Counted from the first letter of the stretch, positions 27,432 to 37,533 are shown. The stretch: 64,000 nucleotides of DNA from Corynebacterium anserum (GCF_014262665.1 NZ_CP046883.1:868001-932000), one strand, 5' to 3'. A program made the numbers and translations. The notes: a model not told the origin generated them from the sequence alone.

Positions 27432-28253
27432 ATGACCTCACCAACAGCTACCGTGCTGGATTCCATCATCGCGGGTGTACTGGAGGATCAGGCCGTGCGG
27501 GAGGCCAAGATTCCTTTTCCAGAGATCAAGGCTATGTCTCTGGATGCTCCTCCTGCCATTGATGCCTATGCTGCGCTTAATAACAGCAACGTGTCTGTCA
27601 TTGCTGAGGTGAAGCGCGCTAGCCCTTCGAAAGGTGATTTAGCGGATATCCCTGAACCAGCGGAATTGGCCGCCGCTTATGAAGCGGCCGGAGCTACCGC
27701 GATTAGTTGTTTAACCGAGGAGCGTCGGTTTAAGGGATCTCTCGCGGATTTCGATGAGGTGAGGCGCCGGGTCAACATTCCTTTGTTGCGTAAAGATTTT
27801 TGCGTCAACCCGTATCACATTCATGAGGCTCGGGCGCATGGCGCTGACATTATTCTGCTGATCGTGGCGGCTCTAGACCAGGCACGTTTGGAGTCGCTGC
27901 TGGAACGCACAGAATCTCTGGGGATGACTGCATTGGTCGAGGTGCACACGGAGGAAGAAGCCGAACGAGCTGTCTCCGCCGGTGCCACGGTCATCGGCGT
28001 GAATGCCCGCAACCTTAAGACACTCGACGTTGATAAAGGTACGTTTGCGCGCATTGCTCCGGGGCTGCCCAGTGATGTTATCAAGATTGCCGAGTCGGGA
28101 GTCCAGGATAAACATGATTTACTCGCCTATGCCGGGGCGGGCGCGGATGCGATTTTGATCGGCGAGGGTCTAGTCACCGCTGGGGATCCAGGTATGAAGT
28201 GTAAGGAGCTCGTTACCGCTGGTCAGCACCCGGCCTGTCCCAAAAAGAATTAG
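27432..28253 (+). CDS. trpC: Indole-3-glycerol phosphate synthase TrpC
   Basis: TrpC closes the indole ring with loss of CO2 and water. The 273-residue monofunctional barrel shows [15 protein letters not shown] (catalytic Lys near 59), [31 protein letters not shown] with the second Lys, [12 protein letters not shown] and [12 protein letters not shown]. There is no fused TrpF domain. ATG 27432 is preceded by AGGAACTTCAC. trpB starts 56 bp later. The arrangement trpE - membrane protein - trpC - trpB - trpA is the mycobacterial one. Confidence 0.96.
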   Translation: MTSPTATVLDSIIAGVLEDQAVREAKIPFPEIKAMSLDAPPAIDAYAALNNSNVSVIAEVKRASPSKGDLADIPEPAELAAAYEAAGATAISCLTEERRFKGSLADFDEVRRRVNIPLLRKDFCVNPYHIHEARAHGADIILLIVAALDQARLESLLERTESLGMTALVEVHTEEEAERAVSAGATVIGVNARNLKTLDVDKGTFARIAPGLPSDVIKIAESGVQDKHDLLAYAGAGADAILIGEGLVTAGDPGMKCKELVTAGQHPACPKKN

Positions 28254-28309
28254 CGAGCATTCCACCCCTCTAGCGCGCTGATGGCCCGATGGCGAGTAAA
28301 GTGGGGCGG

Positions 28310-29602
28310 GTGAGTAGCGACGTAGAGATGAACCACACCAAGAACGTCGACGTGAAGGGCGAGGCTCTTCCTACCGTCGGCCAGATCTTGGCTACCCCCA
28401 CCCATCACGAGCCCGATGAACATGGACACTGGGGGGAATACGGCGGACGGTATATTCCCGAAGCGCTCATGGCGGTGATCGATGAGATTACCGACGCATG
28501 GAATAAAGCCAAAGCTGATCCCTCTTACCTAGAAGAGCTCGATGAGTTGCATCGGACGTATACAGGCCGTCCGTCGCCTCTGTATCACGCTCTTCGTTTT
28601 TCTGAACAGGTGGGGGCTGATGTGTGGTTCAAACGTGAAGATCTTAATCACACGGGATCTCACAAGATCAACAACGTGCTAGGCCAAGTTCTTTTGGCCA
28701 AGCGCATGGGCAAAACCCGTGTGATCGCGGAGACGGGAGCAGGGCAGCACGGTGTAGCAACCGCCACCGCTTGCGCATTGATGGGCATTGAGTGCCGGGT
28801 GTACATGGGCGAGGTGGATGCCGTGCGCCAAGCTCTCAACATTGCCCGTATGCGGCTGTTGGGCGCCACTGTCGAGGTGGTGACTATTGGCTCTCGCACA
28901 TTGAAAGACGCCATTAACGAAGCCATGCGTTTCTGGGTGTCTCATGCTGATGACACGTACTACTGCTTTGGTACGGCAGCTGGGCCGCATCCTTTCCCCC
29001 AGATGGTACGCGACCTTCAGCGCATCATCGGTGTGGAGGCTCGGCAACAATTTATTGCTGAGACAGGGGCATTGCCGGATGCCGTCGTGGCGTGTGTTGG
29101 CGGAGGATCTAACGCCATCGGTCTCTTCCACCGTTTCATCTCTGATGAATCCGTGCGTCTTGTGGGGGCGGAAGCTGCAGGCGACGGAATAGAAACTGGG
29201 CGCCACGCTGCGCCTATTTACATGGGGCGACGTGGTGTCTTCCAGGGGTCCTACGCGGATCTCATGCAGGATGAAGACGGGCAGATCATCGAGTCCCATT
29301 CTATTTCCGCGGGGCTTGACTATCCTGGCGTCGGACCAGAACATACCGCCCTACACTCAGAGGGACGTGCCGACTACCTTCCGATCAACGATGCGGAGGC
29401 AATGGACGCTTTCAAGTTGCTGTGTGAAACTGAGGGCATCATCCCGGCTATAGAATCCTCCCACGCCGTAGCCGCGGCGGTGAAAATCGCGAAGGAACGG
29501 CCTGGAACGAGCATCATCGTTAATCTTTCCGGACGTGGAGACAAGGACGTGGATACAGCCGCCCAATGGTTTGGGATGAAACTCAAGGAGGAAGAGAAAT
29601 AA
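28310..29602 (+). CDS. trpB: Tryptophan synthase beta chain TrpB
   Basis: TrpB joins indole and serine using PLP. Key parts are [26 protein letters not shown] with the PLP lysine, [27 protein letters not shown] for the phosphate and [14 protein letters not shown] favour GTG 28310 (430 residues) because TAAAGT lies exactly 7 nt upstream; an in-frame ATG at 28289 and another at 28328 cannot be excluded, and none has a good ribosome site. The stop overlaps the trpA start by one base (TAATG). Confidence 0.95.
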   Translation: MSSDVEMNHTKNVDVKGEALPTVGQILATPTHHEPDEHGHWGEYGGRYIPEALMAVIDEITDAWNKAKADPSYLEELDELHRTYTGRPSPLYHALRFSEQVGADVWFKREDLNHTGSHKINNVLGQVLLAKRMGKTRVIAETGAGQHGVATATACALMGIECRVYMGEVDAVRQALNIARMRLLGATVEVVTIGSRTLKDAINEAMRFWVSHADDTYYCFGTAAGPHPFPQMVRDLQRIIGVEARQQFIAETGALPDAVVACVGGGSNAIGLFHRFISDESVRLVGAEAAGDGIETGRHAAPIYMGRRGVFQGSYADLMQDEDGQIIESHSISAGLDYPGVGPEHTALHSEGRADYLPINDAEAMDAFKLLCETEGIIPAIESSHAVAAAVKIAKERPGTSIIVNLSGRGDKDVDTAAQWFGMKLKEEEK

Positions 29603-30384
29603 TGCGTTCCCCAAGTTCCCGCCTCGCGCAGGTATTCCACGCAGCGAAAGCCGAAGGGCGCAGCGCATTCGTGGGTTATCTGCCTGCAGGTTTCCCTACA
29701 CTCGAAGAGTCCAAACAGCACGTCGCCACCCTAGCTCAGTATGCAGATCTCATTGAGGTGGGCATTCCCTTCACCGATCCGATGATGGACGGTCCTACGA
29801 TTCAGCATGCCGCGGACGTGGCTTTAGAGAATGGCTTCCGGGTTAAGAACACTTTTGACGTGGTGCGTGCTGTCTCTGAGGCAGGCGGCAAGGCAGTCAT
29901 TATGAGCTACTGGAACCCAGTACTGCAGTACGGTCCGGAAAGATTTGCCCACGAACTGGCTGAAGCCGGGGGGCTCGGCAGCATCATTCCCGACTTGCTT
30001 CCGGAAGAAGCAGAACGTTGGTCGAAGGCATGCTACGACAACGACCTGGATCCGGTGTACCTGGTGGCCCCCTCCACCACCGCAGAGCGCTTAAAGATAA
30101 CCACGGAGGCGGGTGGCGGATTCGTCTACGCCGCTTCGCACATGGGCATAACGGGGGCGAAAGAGCAGGTGTCGTCGACAGCAGAAGAATTAGTTGCACG
30201 GGTGCGTGAGGTGACCGATTTGCCAGTAGCCGTGGGGCTGGGCGTTCGTGATGGTGAGCAGGCTGCATCGATTGCCGCTTATGCAGATGGTGTGATCGTC
30301 GGCTCAGTACTGATCCAGGCCGTTGAGTCCGGCACGCTCGAAGAACTCGCTCGAGAACTCGCCGGGGGAGTGCGCGCTCAATAA
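29602..30384 (+). CDS. trpA: Tryptophan synthase alpha chain TrpA
   Basis: TrpA cleaves indole-3-glycerol phosphate to indole and glyceraldehyde-3-phosphate in the alpha2beta2 complex with TrpB. The 260-residue barrel shows [35 protein letters not shown] with catalytic Glu and Asp, and [13 protein letters not shown] near the phosphate site. The ATG at 29602 overlaps the trpB stop and is preceded by AAGGAGGAAGAG, so coupling is strong. It closes the trp block; trpD, trpG and trpF are not seen here. Confidence 0.96.
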   Translation: MRSPSSRLAQVFHAAKAEGRSAFVGYLPAGFPTLEESKQHVATLAQYADLIEVGIPFTDPMMDGPTIQHAADVALENGFRVKNTFDVVRAVSEAGGKAVIMSYWNPVLQYGPERFAHELAEAGGLGSIIPDLLPEEAERWSKACYDNDLDPVYLVAPSTTAERLKITTEAGGGFVYAASHMGITGAKEQVSSTAEELVARVREVTDLPVAVGLGVRDGEQAASIAAYADGVIVGSVLIQAVESGTLEELARELAGGVRAQ

Positions 30385-30393
30385 GTAGCTGTA

Positions 30394-30432
30394 CCCCGTT
30401 CGCTCACAGACGGTAAATATGAGTGGACGGGG
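30394..30432. repeat. Two-part inverted repeat in the trpA-lgt gap
   Basis: CCCCGT (30394-30399) pairs with ACGGGG (30427-30432), and inside it CTCA (30403-30406) pairs with TGAG (30420-30423), with a three-base internal loop on each side. No T-run follows. It could be a weak transcript end for trp or a folded lgt leader. Confidence 0.3.
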
Positions 30433-30453
30433 ATTCCTATACCAAGGAGAATC

Positions 30454-31335
30454 ATGACTTCGATGACCCTGGCTGCCATTCCATCGCCTCCGCAGGGGGT
30501 ATGGCACCTCGGACCACTGCCCATTCGAGCATATGCCCTGTGCATTCTGCTGGGAGTAGTGGTGGCTTATTTCTGGACACGCACACGGTACGCCCAGCGC
30601 GGAGGGGATCCGGAAACAGTCATCGATGCACTGTTGGTTGCCGTTCCGGCCGGGATTATTGGTGGGCGTCTCTATCACGTCATCACCGATCATGAACGCT
30701 ATTTCGGTGCGGGGCGGCACCCCGTCGATGCGTTGAAAATTACTAACGGCGGTTTGGGTATATGGGGCGCAATTATTCTCGGAACGCTCGCCGTTTGGAT
30801 ATTGTTTAGGGTGAAGAAACTCCCCCTGGCTCCGTTTGCCGACGCCGCTGCTCCCGCCATCATCGTCGCTCAAGGAATTGGGCGGCTAGGTAACTGGTTT
30901 AATCAGGAACTGTATGGTGGGCCATCTGATTCTCCGTGGGCATTGGAAATCTACCGCCGAGTTAATGAAGCGGGAGCTATAGATACCAACGGCGGGCGCT
31001 CCACCGGTGAAGTATTAGCCACCGTACAACCCACCTTTCTCTACGAACTGATGTGGTGTTTATTTATCGCAGCAGTGCTGGTATGGGCTGACAAGAGATT
31101 CTCGCTTGATCACGGTCGCGTTTTTATTCTCTATGTAGCGGGCTACACGTTGGGTCGTTTTTTCATCGAGGCTATTCGTGTAGACCCTGCGACTAAAGTC
31201 TTCGGAGCTATTCGCATCAACAGCGTGGTATCGGCTGTGATTTTTGTCCTGGCTGTCATCACCTTCATTCTGGTGACCATGATGGTGAGGAAAAAGCGTG
31301 CTGCGACGGGGTATTCACCGCACAACGGGGATTAA
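30454..31335 (+). CDS. lgt: Prolipoprotein diacylglyceryl transferase Lgt
   Basis: Lgt moves a diacylglyceryl group from phosphatidylglycerol to the lipobox Cys of prelipoproteins, at the cytoplasmic membrane. The 293-residue protein has about seven membrane helices, the NGGLGIWGA segment, the Lgt signature [16 protein letters not shown] (about 142-157) and [12 protein letters not shown]. Start ATG 30454 is supported by CCAAGGAGAATC. Lipoproteins in this window that it should modify are the genes at 1-645, 11211-11807 and 38507-39463. Confidence 0.95.
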   Translation: MTSMTLAAIPSPPQGVWHLGPLPIRAYALCILLGVVVAYFWTRTRYAQRGGDPETVIDALLVAVPAGIIGGRLYHVITDHERYFGAGRHPVDALKITNGGLGIWGAIILGTLAVWILFRVKKLPLAPFADAAAPAIIVAQGIGRLGNWFNQELYGGPSDSPWALEIYRRVNEAGAIDTNGGRSTGEVLATVQPTFLYELMWCLFIAAVLVWADKRFSLDHGRVFILYVAGYTLGRFFIEAIRVDPATKVFGAIRINSVVSAVIFVLAVITFILVTMMVRKKRAATGYSPHNGD

Positions 31336-31399
31336 CGGTCCCGGGGAATCCGCCTCCTCGGCGAGCCGAGAACGGGGAGGCTGTTGTATCCTCGATCAG

Positions 31400-32818
31400 G
31401 TGAATAGAAGAACCAAGATTGTCTGCACCCTCGGCCCGGCTGTTGCTTCTCAGGAGAAGATCCAAGAGCTGGTAGAAGCCGGAATGGACGTCGCTCGTCT
31501 GAATTTCTCTCACGGCGAGCACAGAGACCACGAGCAGAACTACAACTGGGTCCGTGAGGCCACGGATAAAACCGGACGCGCCGTTGGTGTGCTCGCAGAC
31601 CTTCAAGGCCCGAAAATCCGCCTTGGCCGTTTCATAGAGGGCGCGACTTTCTGGGCAACCGGAGAAACCGTCCGCATTACGGTGGAGGATGTTCAAGGAA
31701 CTCACGATCGCGTTTCCACCACTTACAAGGGTTTGGCTCGGGATGCGCGGCCGGGTGATCGTCTCTTGGTGGACGATGGAAAAGTCGCGTTGATTTGTAA
31801 AGAAGTAGATGGCAATGACGTTGTCTGCGAAGTTACAGAGGGCGGACCGGTTTCCAACAATAAGGGCGTATCACTGCCCGGAATGAATATTTCTGTGCCT
31901 GCCCTGAGCGAAAAGGACCGTGAGGACCTCCGTTTCGCGCTGAAGCTGGGTGTGGACTTTATCGCGTTGTCGTTCGTGCGTTCTCCAGCCGATGTTGAGC
32001 TTGTTCATGAGGTTATGGACGAGGTGGGCCGTCGCGTGCCGGTGATAGCCAAGCTTGAAAAACCGGAAGCGATTGATGCTCTGGAGCCGGTTATCTTAGC
32101 GTTCGACGCGGTGATGGTCGCCCGTGGCGATCTTGGTGTAGAAGTTCCGCTCGAAGACGTGCCGCTGGTTCAGAAGCGAGCTATTCAGATTGCCCGCGAA
32201 AACGCGAAGCCGGTGATCGTCGCAACTCAAATGCTCGACTCGATGATTGAGAACTCGCGCCCGACCAGAGCAGAAGCATCTGACGTGGCTAATGCGGTCC
32301 TTGACGGTGCGGATGCTGTGATGCTGTCCGGTGAAACCTCTGTGGGCAAGCACCCGATTACCACGGTGGAAACCATGGCTCGTATCGTCAGCGCCGCTGA
32401 GATTGACGGGGATGTGCCACCGCTAACTCACCGTCCGCGTACACGCCGAGGCGTAATTAGCTATGCGGCCAAGGAAATTGGTGAGCGCCTCAATGCGAAA
32501 TCGCTGGTGGCATTCACCTCTTCGGGCGATACCGCGAAACGTGTGGCACGGTTGAGGTCCCGGTTGCCTTTGCTAGTGTTCACCCCTTCCCAGGCGGTGC
32601 GCAGTCAGTTAGCTCTCACCTGGGGAGTGGAAACTTTCTTGGTGGACGATGTCTCTTCCACCGATAAGATGATGAAGTCACTGGACAAAGCATTGTTGGC
32701 CATGGACGAATACAACTACGATGACATGATGGTTGTTGTTGCGGGCTCCCCACCGGGCGTGTCGGGCAATACGAACATGATCCAAGTTCATTTATTGGGA
32801 CAGGAGCATCAGCGCTAA
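31400..32818 (+). CDS. pyk: Pyruvate kinase
   Basis: Converts phosphoenolpyruvate and ADP to pyruvate and ATP. The 472-residue sequence has RRTKIVCTLGPA at the start, ARLNFSHGEHRDH, LADLQGPKIRLG, the catalytic VIAKLEKPEAIDAL, VMVARGDLGVEVPLEDVPL, VIVATQMLDSMI and ANAVLDGADAVMLSGETSVG. The GTG at 31400 begins right before the conserved segment; TATCCT lies 7 nt upstream and there is no ribosome site, so the mRNA is probably leaderless. Upstream codons in the same frame overlap lgt and do not look real. Confidence 0.96.
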   Translation: MNRRTKIVCTLGPAVASQEKIQELVEAGMDVARLNFSHGEHRDHEQNYNWVREATDKTGRAVGVLADLQGPKIRLGRFIEGATFWATGETVRITVEDVQGTHDRVSTTYKGLARDARPGDRLLVDDGKVALICKEVDGNDVVCEVTEGGPVSNNKGVSLPGMNISVPALSEKDREDLRFALKLGVDFIALSFVRSPADVELVHEVMDEVGRRVPVIAKLEKPEAIDALEPVILAFDAVMVARGDLGVEVPLEDVPLVQKRAIQIARENAKPVIVATQMLDSMIENSRPTRAEASDVANAVLDGADAVMLSGETSVGKHPITTVETMARIVSAAEIDGDVPPLTHRPRTRRGVISYAAKEIGERLNAKSLVAFTSSGDTAKRVARLRSRLPLLVFTPSQAVRSQLALTWGVETFLVDDVSSTDKMMKSLDKALLAMDEYNYDDMMVVVAGSPPGVSGNTNMIQVHLLGQEHQR

Positions 32819-32902
32819 AACCTTGGGCTCGGCCGCCTCCGCGCTCGAACTTTAGGCTCGGAGGCTCCTTCGGTGAATGTCCTTAATGGGATGCCGTGGG
32901 CG

Positions 32903-33199
32903 TTACATCTGTGTGCTGAAGAATAACGGCAGAATTAGGATGAATGCCACAGCGAGAGACGAGGCAATAAGGAATACCACGCTGAGTTTGTTTTCAGAAA
33001 AACCGTGGCGATTAGTAATCCAAATGGCGGTGCAGATACCTACGAGGATCATGACCAGGCAAAAGGGCACCCACAGCTTGGTGAAACCCGTGTAGGCAAA
33101 CAACAGAGCAGCGCCATAGGAGCCGACGTAACCGGCTACCAGTCCGGCTACGGCAGCAAGAGCGCCTTTCACAAATTCGATCGTTGAATCAGGAAACAT
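32903..33199 (-). CDS. Small three-helix membrane protein
   Basis: A 98-residue protein with three hydrophobic segments (about 12-33, 40-60 and 73-93) and the short motif NRHGFSENK between the second and third. The ATG at 33199 has a strong AGGAGG site and lies only 14 bp after the stop of the amidohydrolase gene, so both are on one mRNA. I do not recognise the family. It may be a small membrane partner, but the sequence gives no direct clue. Confidence 0.65.
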   Translation of the reverse strand: MFPDSTIEFVKGALAAVAGLVAGYVGSYGAALLFAYTGFTKLWVPFCLVMILVGICTAIWITNRHGFSENKLSVVFLIASSLAVAFILILPLFFSTQM

Positions 33200-33213
33200 G
33201 AGCGGGGATCCTC

Positions 33214-34512
33214 CTAGGATTTCCAGAGGTAGCTGAGAACTGCTGCGGTTGCAGCTTCAATGCCACGAGTGACCATGCCGGGTGCTGGTGCAAAGTTACC
33301 AGAGTGATTTCCAGGCACGTCTTCCCCCGAGTTCCATAATTCTCGGTCAGTGACGCCTAGCGTCCAGAAAAAGTAAGGTACGCCAAAGCGCCGGGGGATC
33401 TCACTGAAATCCTCAGAAGCGGTCCATGGTTCTGCATCGGCGGATTCTTCACCGAAGGTGGCGTCGAAAACCGGCCGTACTTTTCGGAAGACCTCGGGAC
33501 TGTTGTCGGTGAGCTCGCCGTGAGCAGAATAGACAATTTCTGGCGGGACGGTGCAGCCCGATGCTTCGCACTCACCACGTACGACGCGTTCGATTGCCGC
33601 ATAGGTGGCATCTCGGACTTCCGTATTGTAAAAACGGCAGTTGAGAACCAGTGTTGCTGTATCAGGGATTGTGTTATTTGTGTGACCGGCGATGAGGGAT
33701 CCGACAGTGATCACGGCAAACTCACTGGGAGCCACTTCGCGCCCCACGATTCCCTGTAGTCGCACCACGATCATTGCAGCGAGATAGCTCGGATCTAACG
33801 ATAAATGTGGGGCGGAGCCATGGGCTGATTTCCCTGTGAGGGTAATGGTAATGGTGTCGCAGGCAGCCAGAACAGGGCCTGGAGCGCTGAACACCGTACC
33901 AGCTGGACCGGCCACGATGTGCTGGCCAAGACATATATCTGGGGTGGGGATCTTCTGAGAAAGTCCGTCGTTGACCATCGCGGTGGCACCTTCGGTGACT
34001 TCCTCAGCGGGTTGGAAGAGGGCTATGAATGTGCCCCGCCATGCGTCGCGCCGTTCGTTCATGATGGCGCAGAGACCGATTAAGGATGACGTATGTGCGT
34101 CGTGACCACAGGCGTGCATTACACCGTCTTTCTTGGAGGCCCAGGGCAGGCCTGTGGTTTCTTGAACTGGCAGTGCATCGAAATCCGCGCGCATGAGGAT
34201 GGTGGGGCCCTCGCCATTACGGAACACTGCTGTGATGCCATGACCACCGATATCGGTAGTCACCTCGCAGTCCATCTGGTCAAGACGCTCCTTTACGTGC
34301 GCCGCTGTCTCCACCTCTTCTCGGGATAACTCTGGGTTCTCGTGCATCCACTTATAGAAAGGATCAACCCAATCCAGATCCACGCCATGGTTCTTGACGA
34401 ATTCGGCGATGGCGTTTGCTTGAGCTTCACTGCGGGGTGGGGTGTGGTCAGTGTATGGTTCGACGCCAGCAATGCCAGCCGCGGATCCTGAAGTAGAGGA
34501 AGAGGTAGTCAT
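33214..34512 (-). CDS. M20 family amidohydrolase (N-acyl amino acid / hippurate hydrolase type)
   Basis: A 432-residue metallopeptidase-fold enzyme that hydrolyses N-acyl amino acids or similar amides. Metal and catalytic motifs are GPTILMRADFDALPVQE, MHACGHDAHTSSLIG (about 133-147), LFQPAEEVTEGA, GKSAHGSAPHLSLDP in the dimerisation domain and TASEDFSEIP near the C-terminus. No signal peptide is evident. TACAAT lies eight bases before the ATG, with GAGGAG between. Exact substrate cannot be told; ArgE/DapE-like or AbgB-like roles are possible. Confidence 0.88.
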   Translation of the reverse strand: MTTSSSTSGSAAGIAGVEPYTDHTPPRSEAQANAIAEFVKNHGVDLDWVDPFYKWMHENPELSREEVETAAHVKERLDQMDCEVTTDIGGHGITAVFRNGEGPTILMRADFDALPVQETTGLPWASKKDGVMHACGHDAHTSSLIGLCAIMNERRDAWRGTFIALFQPAEEVTEGATAMVNDGLSQKIPTPDICLGQHIVAGPAGTVFSAPGPVLAACDTITITLTGKSAHGSAPHLSLDPSYLAAMIVVRLQGIVGREVAPSEFAVITVGSLIAGHTNNTIPDTATLVLNCRFYNTEVRDATYAAIERVVRGECEASGCTVPPEIVYSAHGELTDNSPEVFRKVRPVFDATFGEESADAEPWTASEDFSEIPRRFGVPYFFWTLGVTDRELWNSGEDVPGNHSGNFAPAPGMVTRGIEAATAAVLSYLWKS

Positions 34513-34627
34513 GGCTCCTCATTGTAGAAAGACGGGCGATACTGCGGAAAGGCGGGGTGACACGATGATGAGGTCGAAGGACGGTTGCGATAACGTGCGC
34601 GAGGTACGCCGTGAGATCCGAAGAGCC

Positions 34628-35989
34628 CTAACGAATGGCGGGATTGTACTTGAGACTATTGGGTTTGAACTCGCACTCATCGCCGAGTTTGATATGCGGT
34701 GCTAACTTACCCTCGTCACGGGCCTTAGTGAGCTGCTTCAGGACACGCTGCTGGAGATTTTGCGGCGAGATGGTGTTGATGTAGATCTTCGTCCCACCTT
34801 CAAATCCAGCCAGGGTAGATACGCGCCACTTGATGACTATGCGCCACGGCATAGGGACGTCGACGTCCAATGGGCGGTGGAGCCATTCTTCGTTGCAGGA
34901 TATGTGTGGACCTGCGGCGACGTGACAGGCGTGCACGAGATCTGACATGGCGTTGCGCTCTTCATCGCTCATCAACCACGGTTCCGTGGTGGCAGACTTG
35001 GAGAAAATTTCCAGGGTAGGCCAGCGGTGACCGAAGCCAGCAAAGGCAATGGCATGCTCGTTTTCTGCGAAGACGAGGTTATGGCGAGAGGCATAGTCTA
35101 CGGCCCATTCGTTGTACATGTTGGGGTTCCGACGCACTTGAGCGATCTCGGCCTCGTTTTGTAGGCCGTGCTCGTCGATGGCGACCAATTGCTTGTGGAG
35201 GTGCTCAAAACTTGCCCCAGCAGGTTCTAACCAGTTTTGAAAAACCGCCACGTAGCGGGCGTAACGGTTGGAACGGTAGAGCTGATCCATACTGTCTACC
35301 GTGAACGCAATAAAGTGGCGGTGGTCTTGCCAACTCAAAGTTCCCGATCCCGCTAGCTGATCCGTTGTGCGCGCTCCGGGAACATAGTGGTTACGGGCGA
35401 TGATGACATCGTGGCCACCTGCGAAAAGCGATCCGGATTTCTCATGGAGTGTCTGGGAGATATTGTTCTCGCTGAAGAGCGCGTCAATTTCTTCTGGGTT
35501 CATGCCCGCAGCGTGGAATTTCGCCCGCAAAATCTTCTCCACGTGTGCGCGGCCTTGTGCCTCCGAAAGATATTCGACCATGTGACGCGCAGCCGCGGGA
35601 TTCATAGTGTGGCCGTAGTTCAACGCCCAATAGTCATAGGTAAGGATTTCAAAAAGGTTGGCCACGCGTCGGAAGAGGGGGTCGGTGTCGTCTAACTTAC
35701 TGGCCAGTACACCTCGGAGGATCCGAGCTTCGCCATCTTCGTCGATGATTAACCGGGATTTTTCCGGTGGGGTCTCTAGTTTGCGGTCATTACCGAAGGC
35801 AGAGGCAGAGTCGCGGCTGTCTCCGATTGCTCTGACTTCCGGCTTGTGCTCAGCTAATGGCCGGTTTCCACGCCCAGGCACAGTCCACACTTCAGTTCCC
35901 GTAAACGGATTTACTTGTTTGATCGTCCCGTCGGGGAGAGTGGTTAGAGGTGGAACAGGAGCGGGCAGGTGCGAAGAAGATCCAATCAC
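34628..35989 (-). CDS. DUF4921 / galactose-1-phosphate uridylyltransferase-like protein
   Basis: A 453-residue protein of the GalT/HIT-like fold. Near the N-terminus PDGTIKQVNPFTGTEVWTVP and GRGNRP resemble the first GalT strands. FEHLHKQLVAIDEH has the H-x-H-x-Q pattern of the nucleotidyltransferase active site (HLHKQ at about 263-267). The rest includes AGFGHRWPTLEIF. Corynebacteria carry such DUF4921 proteins whose reaction is, to my knowledge, not established. I chose GTG 35989: TAAAAT lies 8 nt upstream. The frame is open 46 codons further up but that part runs over the promoter and start of the divergent gene at 36114. Confidence 0.75.
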   Translation of the reverse strand: MIGSSSHLPAPVPPLTTLPDGTIKQVNPFTGTEVWTVPGRGNRPLAEHKPEVRAIGDSRDSASAFGNDRKLETPPEKSRLIIDEDGEARILRGVLASKLDDTDPLFRRVANLFEILTYDYWALNYGHTMNPAAARHMVEYLSEAQGRAHVEKILRAKFHAAGMNPEEIDALFSENNISQTLHEKSGSLFAGGHDVIIARNHYVPGARTTDQLAGSGTLSWQDHRHFIAFTVDSMDQLYRSNRYARYVAVFQNWLEPAGASFEHLHKQLVAIDEHGLQNEAEIAQVRRNPNMYNEWAVDYASRHNLVFAENEHAIAFAGFGHRWPTLEIFSKSATTEPWLMSDEERNAMSDLVHACHVAAGPHISCNEEWLHRPLDVDVPMPWRIVIKWRVSTLAGFEGGTKIYINTISPQNLQQRVLKQLTKARDEGKLAPHIKLGDECEFKPNSLKYNPAIR

Positions 35990-36113
35990 AAGCGCTGATT
36001 TTATCCTGATTTGGGTTCTCGTAGCAGAAGTACAACAACCAGGGGTAAAGATTGTTATCCAGGGGTGTTCGAACCTATCCCGGGAGGGGAGCTTTCGTGT
36101 ACAACTGGTGAGC

Positions 36114-36515
36114 ATGCCGACAATCAACTTTCGCCTACTGGCTACGCCGAGTCAGCTGGGCTTCATTGAAGAAGATTTCCGTAATCTCATTGCGGCCATG
36201 GGTGACCAGCTGGATGCCGAGCTTCAGCTGACAACTGGCCTCGTCCCTGACCCTGAGTTAGTCACTACGTGGGTGGAACAATATGGGGAGGATATCGGCT
36301 CTGATGCTGATTCAGCTCAGGAGGATTCCCCCGAGGGGGCTGAGATCAAAGTGACGGTTCAGCGTTATGACATGGGATCACTATCCGGTTTGACCATGTA
36401 CTTCGCCAAATTGTTGACGGTGCGGGAAAAAGACCCTGCAGAGCCGCTACTGCGGCAGGTCAAAGATGATCTGGGGGCTCCGCGCGTGCCATGGCACGTG
36501 CAGGTTCAACCCTAG
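36114..36515 (+). CDS. Unknown 133-residue protein divergent from the DUF4921 gene
   Basis: A soluble acidic protein starting MPTINFRLLATPSQLGFIE and ending RVPWHVQVQP. Secondary structure looks mixed: N-terminal helix pairs (FRNLIAAMGDQLDAELQL) and a strand KVTVQRYD. An acidic loop, DIGSDADSAQEDSPEGAE, sits at about 60-77. No known motif is evident. ATG 36114 has ACAACT seven bases upstream, consistent with a leaderless start. The gene is divergent from the GalT-like gene by 124 bp and converges on the ABC importer. Confidence 0.6.
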   Translation: MPTINFRLLATPSQLGFIEEDFRNLIAAMGDQLDAELQLTTGLVPDPELVTTWVEQYGEDIGSDADSAQEDSPEGAEIKVTVQRYDMGSLSGLTMYFAKLLTVREKDPAEPLLRQVKDDLGAPRVPWHVQVQP

Positions 36516-36565
36516 GCTCGCTCATTCGCTAATGGTGTGGCGCTGGTGGATGATTCTTAGTTTCA

Positions 36566-36592
36566 ACCGCGGTGCCTATGCACCCCTGCGGT
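36566..36592. repeat. Hairpin in the convergent gap after the 133-residue gene
   Basis: ACCGC GGTGC (36566-36575), loop CTAT, GCACC (36580-36584), three unpaired bases, then GCGGT (36588-36592). It may end transcripts from both sides, but no T-run follows. Confidence 0.3.
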
Positions 36593-36646
36593 CTAGCTGC
36601 GTCGTGGTGATTCAGTAGCGTGAGCCCAGCCCGAACGGAGTGCGCG

Positions 36647-36726
36647 AACGAGGTGTGGAGCCGTGAAATCCTGCGTACGGCTACATAACGAGGTGTGAAG
36701 TCGTGAAATCCTGCGTGTGGCTACAT
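36647..36726. repeat. 40-bp tandem duplication at the 3' end of the ABC ATPase gene
   Basis: Copy one (36647-36686) and copy two (36687-36726) are adjacent and differ at about four of 40 bases. Copy two includes the last codons and the stop of the ATPase gene, so copy one is a decayed duplicate of the gene end plus trailer. Confidence 0.8.
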
Positions 36727-37533
36727 CACGCTAGAGAGGAATTCCCGTAGCCGGTCGTTTTTCGGGTCGGTGATGACCTGGCGGGCAGGGCCGTGCTCGA
36801 GCACCACGCCCGCGTCCATGAAAGCTACGTGGTCGGCGACTTCGCGTGCAAAACCCATCTCATGGGTGACCACGAGCATTGTCATCCCGTCCTCGGCGAG
36901 TTTGCGCATGACGTTGAGCACATCGCCGACGAGTTCTGGATCGAGTGCAGACGTAGGCTCGTCGAAAAGCATGAGCTTGGGTCGCATGGCGAGAGCCCGA
37001 GCGATGGCTACACGCTGTTGCTGGCCACCCGATAGCTGTATGGGGTATGCGTCTTCCTTGCTCGCTAGACCAACCTGGTCGAGTAGTTGGCGTGCATACG
37101 CGATCGCCTTGTCCTTTGCTTCTCCCTTGACTTGGATGGGTGCCTCAATGATGTTTTGAAGTACCGTGCGGTGCGTGAACAGATTGAAATGCTGAAACAC
37201 CATGCCGATGTCGAGGCGTTGCCTAGCAGCCTCTTTTTCGGAGATCTCATAGAGCTTGCCACCTTTTTCCTTGTAGCCGATGAGTTCACCATCAACTTCG
37301 ATGCGGCCGGAGCTGACCTGCTCAAGATGGTTAACGCAGCGCAGCAAGGTAGACTTTCCGGATCCGGAAGGGCCGATGAGACAGGTCACGGTTCCGGCTG
37401 GCACCTCCAGGTTGATGCCTTTAAGGACATCGAGGCGACCATAGTTCTTCCACACGTCCTTAATGGCGATCATTGGAGTAGTGGCACTCATATCATCCTC
37501 ATCTTCGCGTGGGATATTTTGTGAAGTAGTCAT
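36721..37533 (-). CDS. Polar amino-acid ABC importer, ATP-binding subunit
   Basis: A 270-residue ATPase with Walker [10 protein letters not shown] (about 53-61), Q-loop VFQHFNLF, signature LSGGQQQR (about 167-174), Walker [17 protein letters not shown] and switch His in VTHEMGF. The family is the GlnQ/HisP/ArtP type. The ATG 37533 follows GGAAGACAACACA; ATGs at 37491 and 37473 would drop the odd acidic N-terminus and are also possible. It is last in the SBP-permease-ATPase operon (39463-36721). Confidence 0.92.
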   Translation of the reverse strand: MTTSQNIPREDEDDMSATTPMIAIKDVWKNYGRLDVLKGINLEVPAGTVTCLIGPSGSGKSTLLRCVNHLEQVSSGRIEVDGELIGYKEKGGKLYEISEKEAARQRLDIGMVFQHFNLFTHRTVLQNIIEAPIQVKGEAKDKAIAYARQLLDQVGLASKEDAYPIQLSGGQQQRVAIARALAMRPKLMLFDEPTSALDPELVGDVLNVMRKLAEDGMTMLVVTHEMGFAREVADHVAFMDAGVVLEHGPARQVITDPKNDRLREFLSSVM

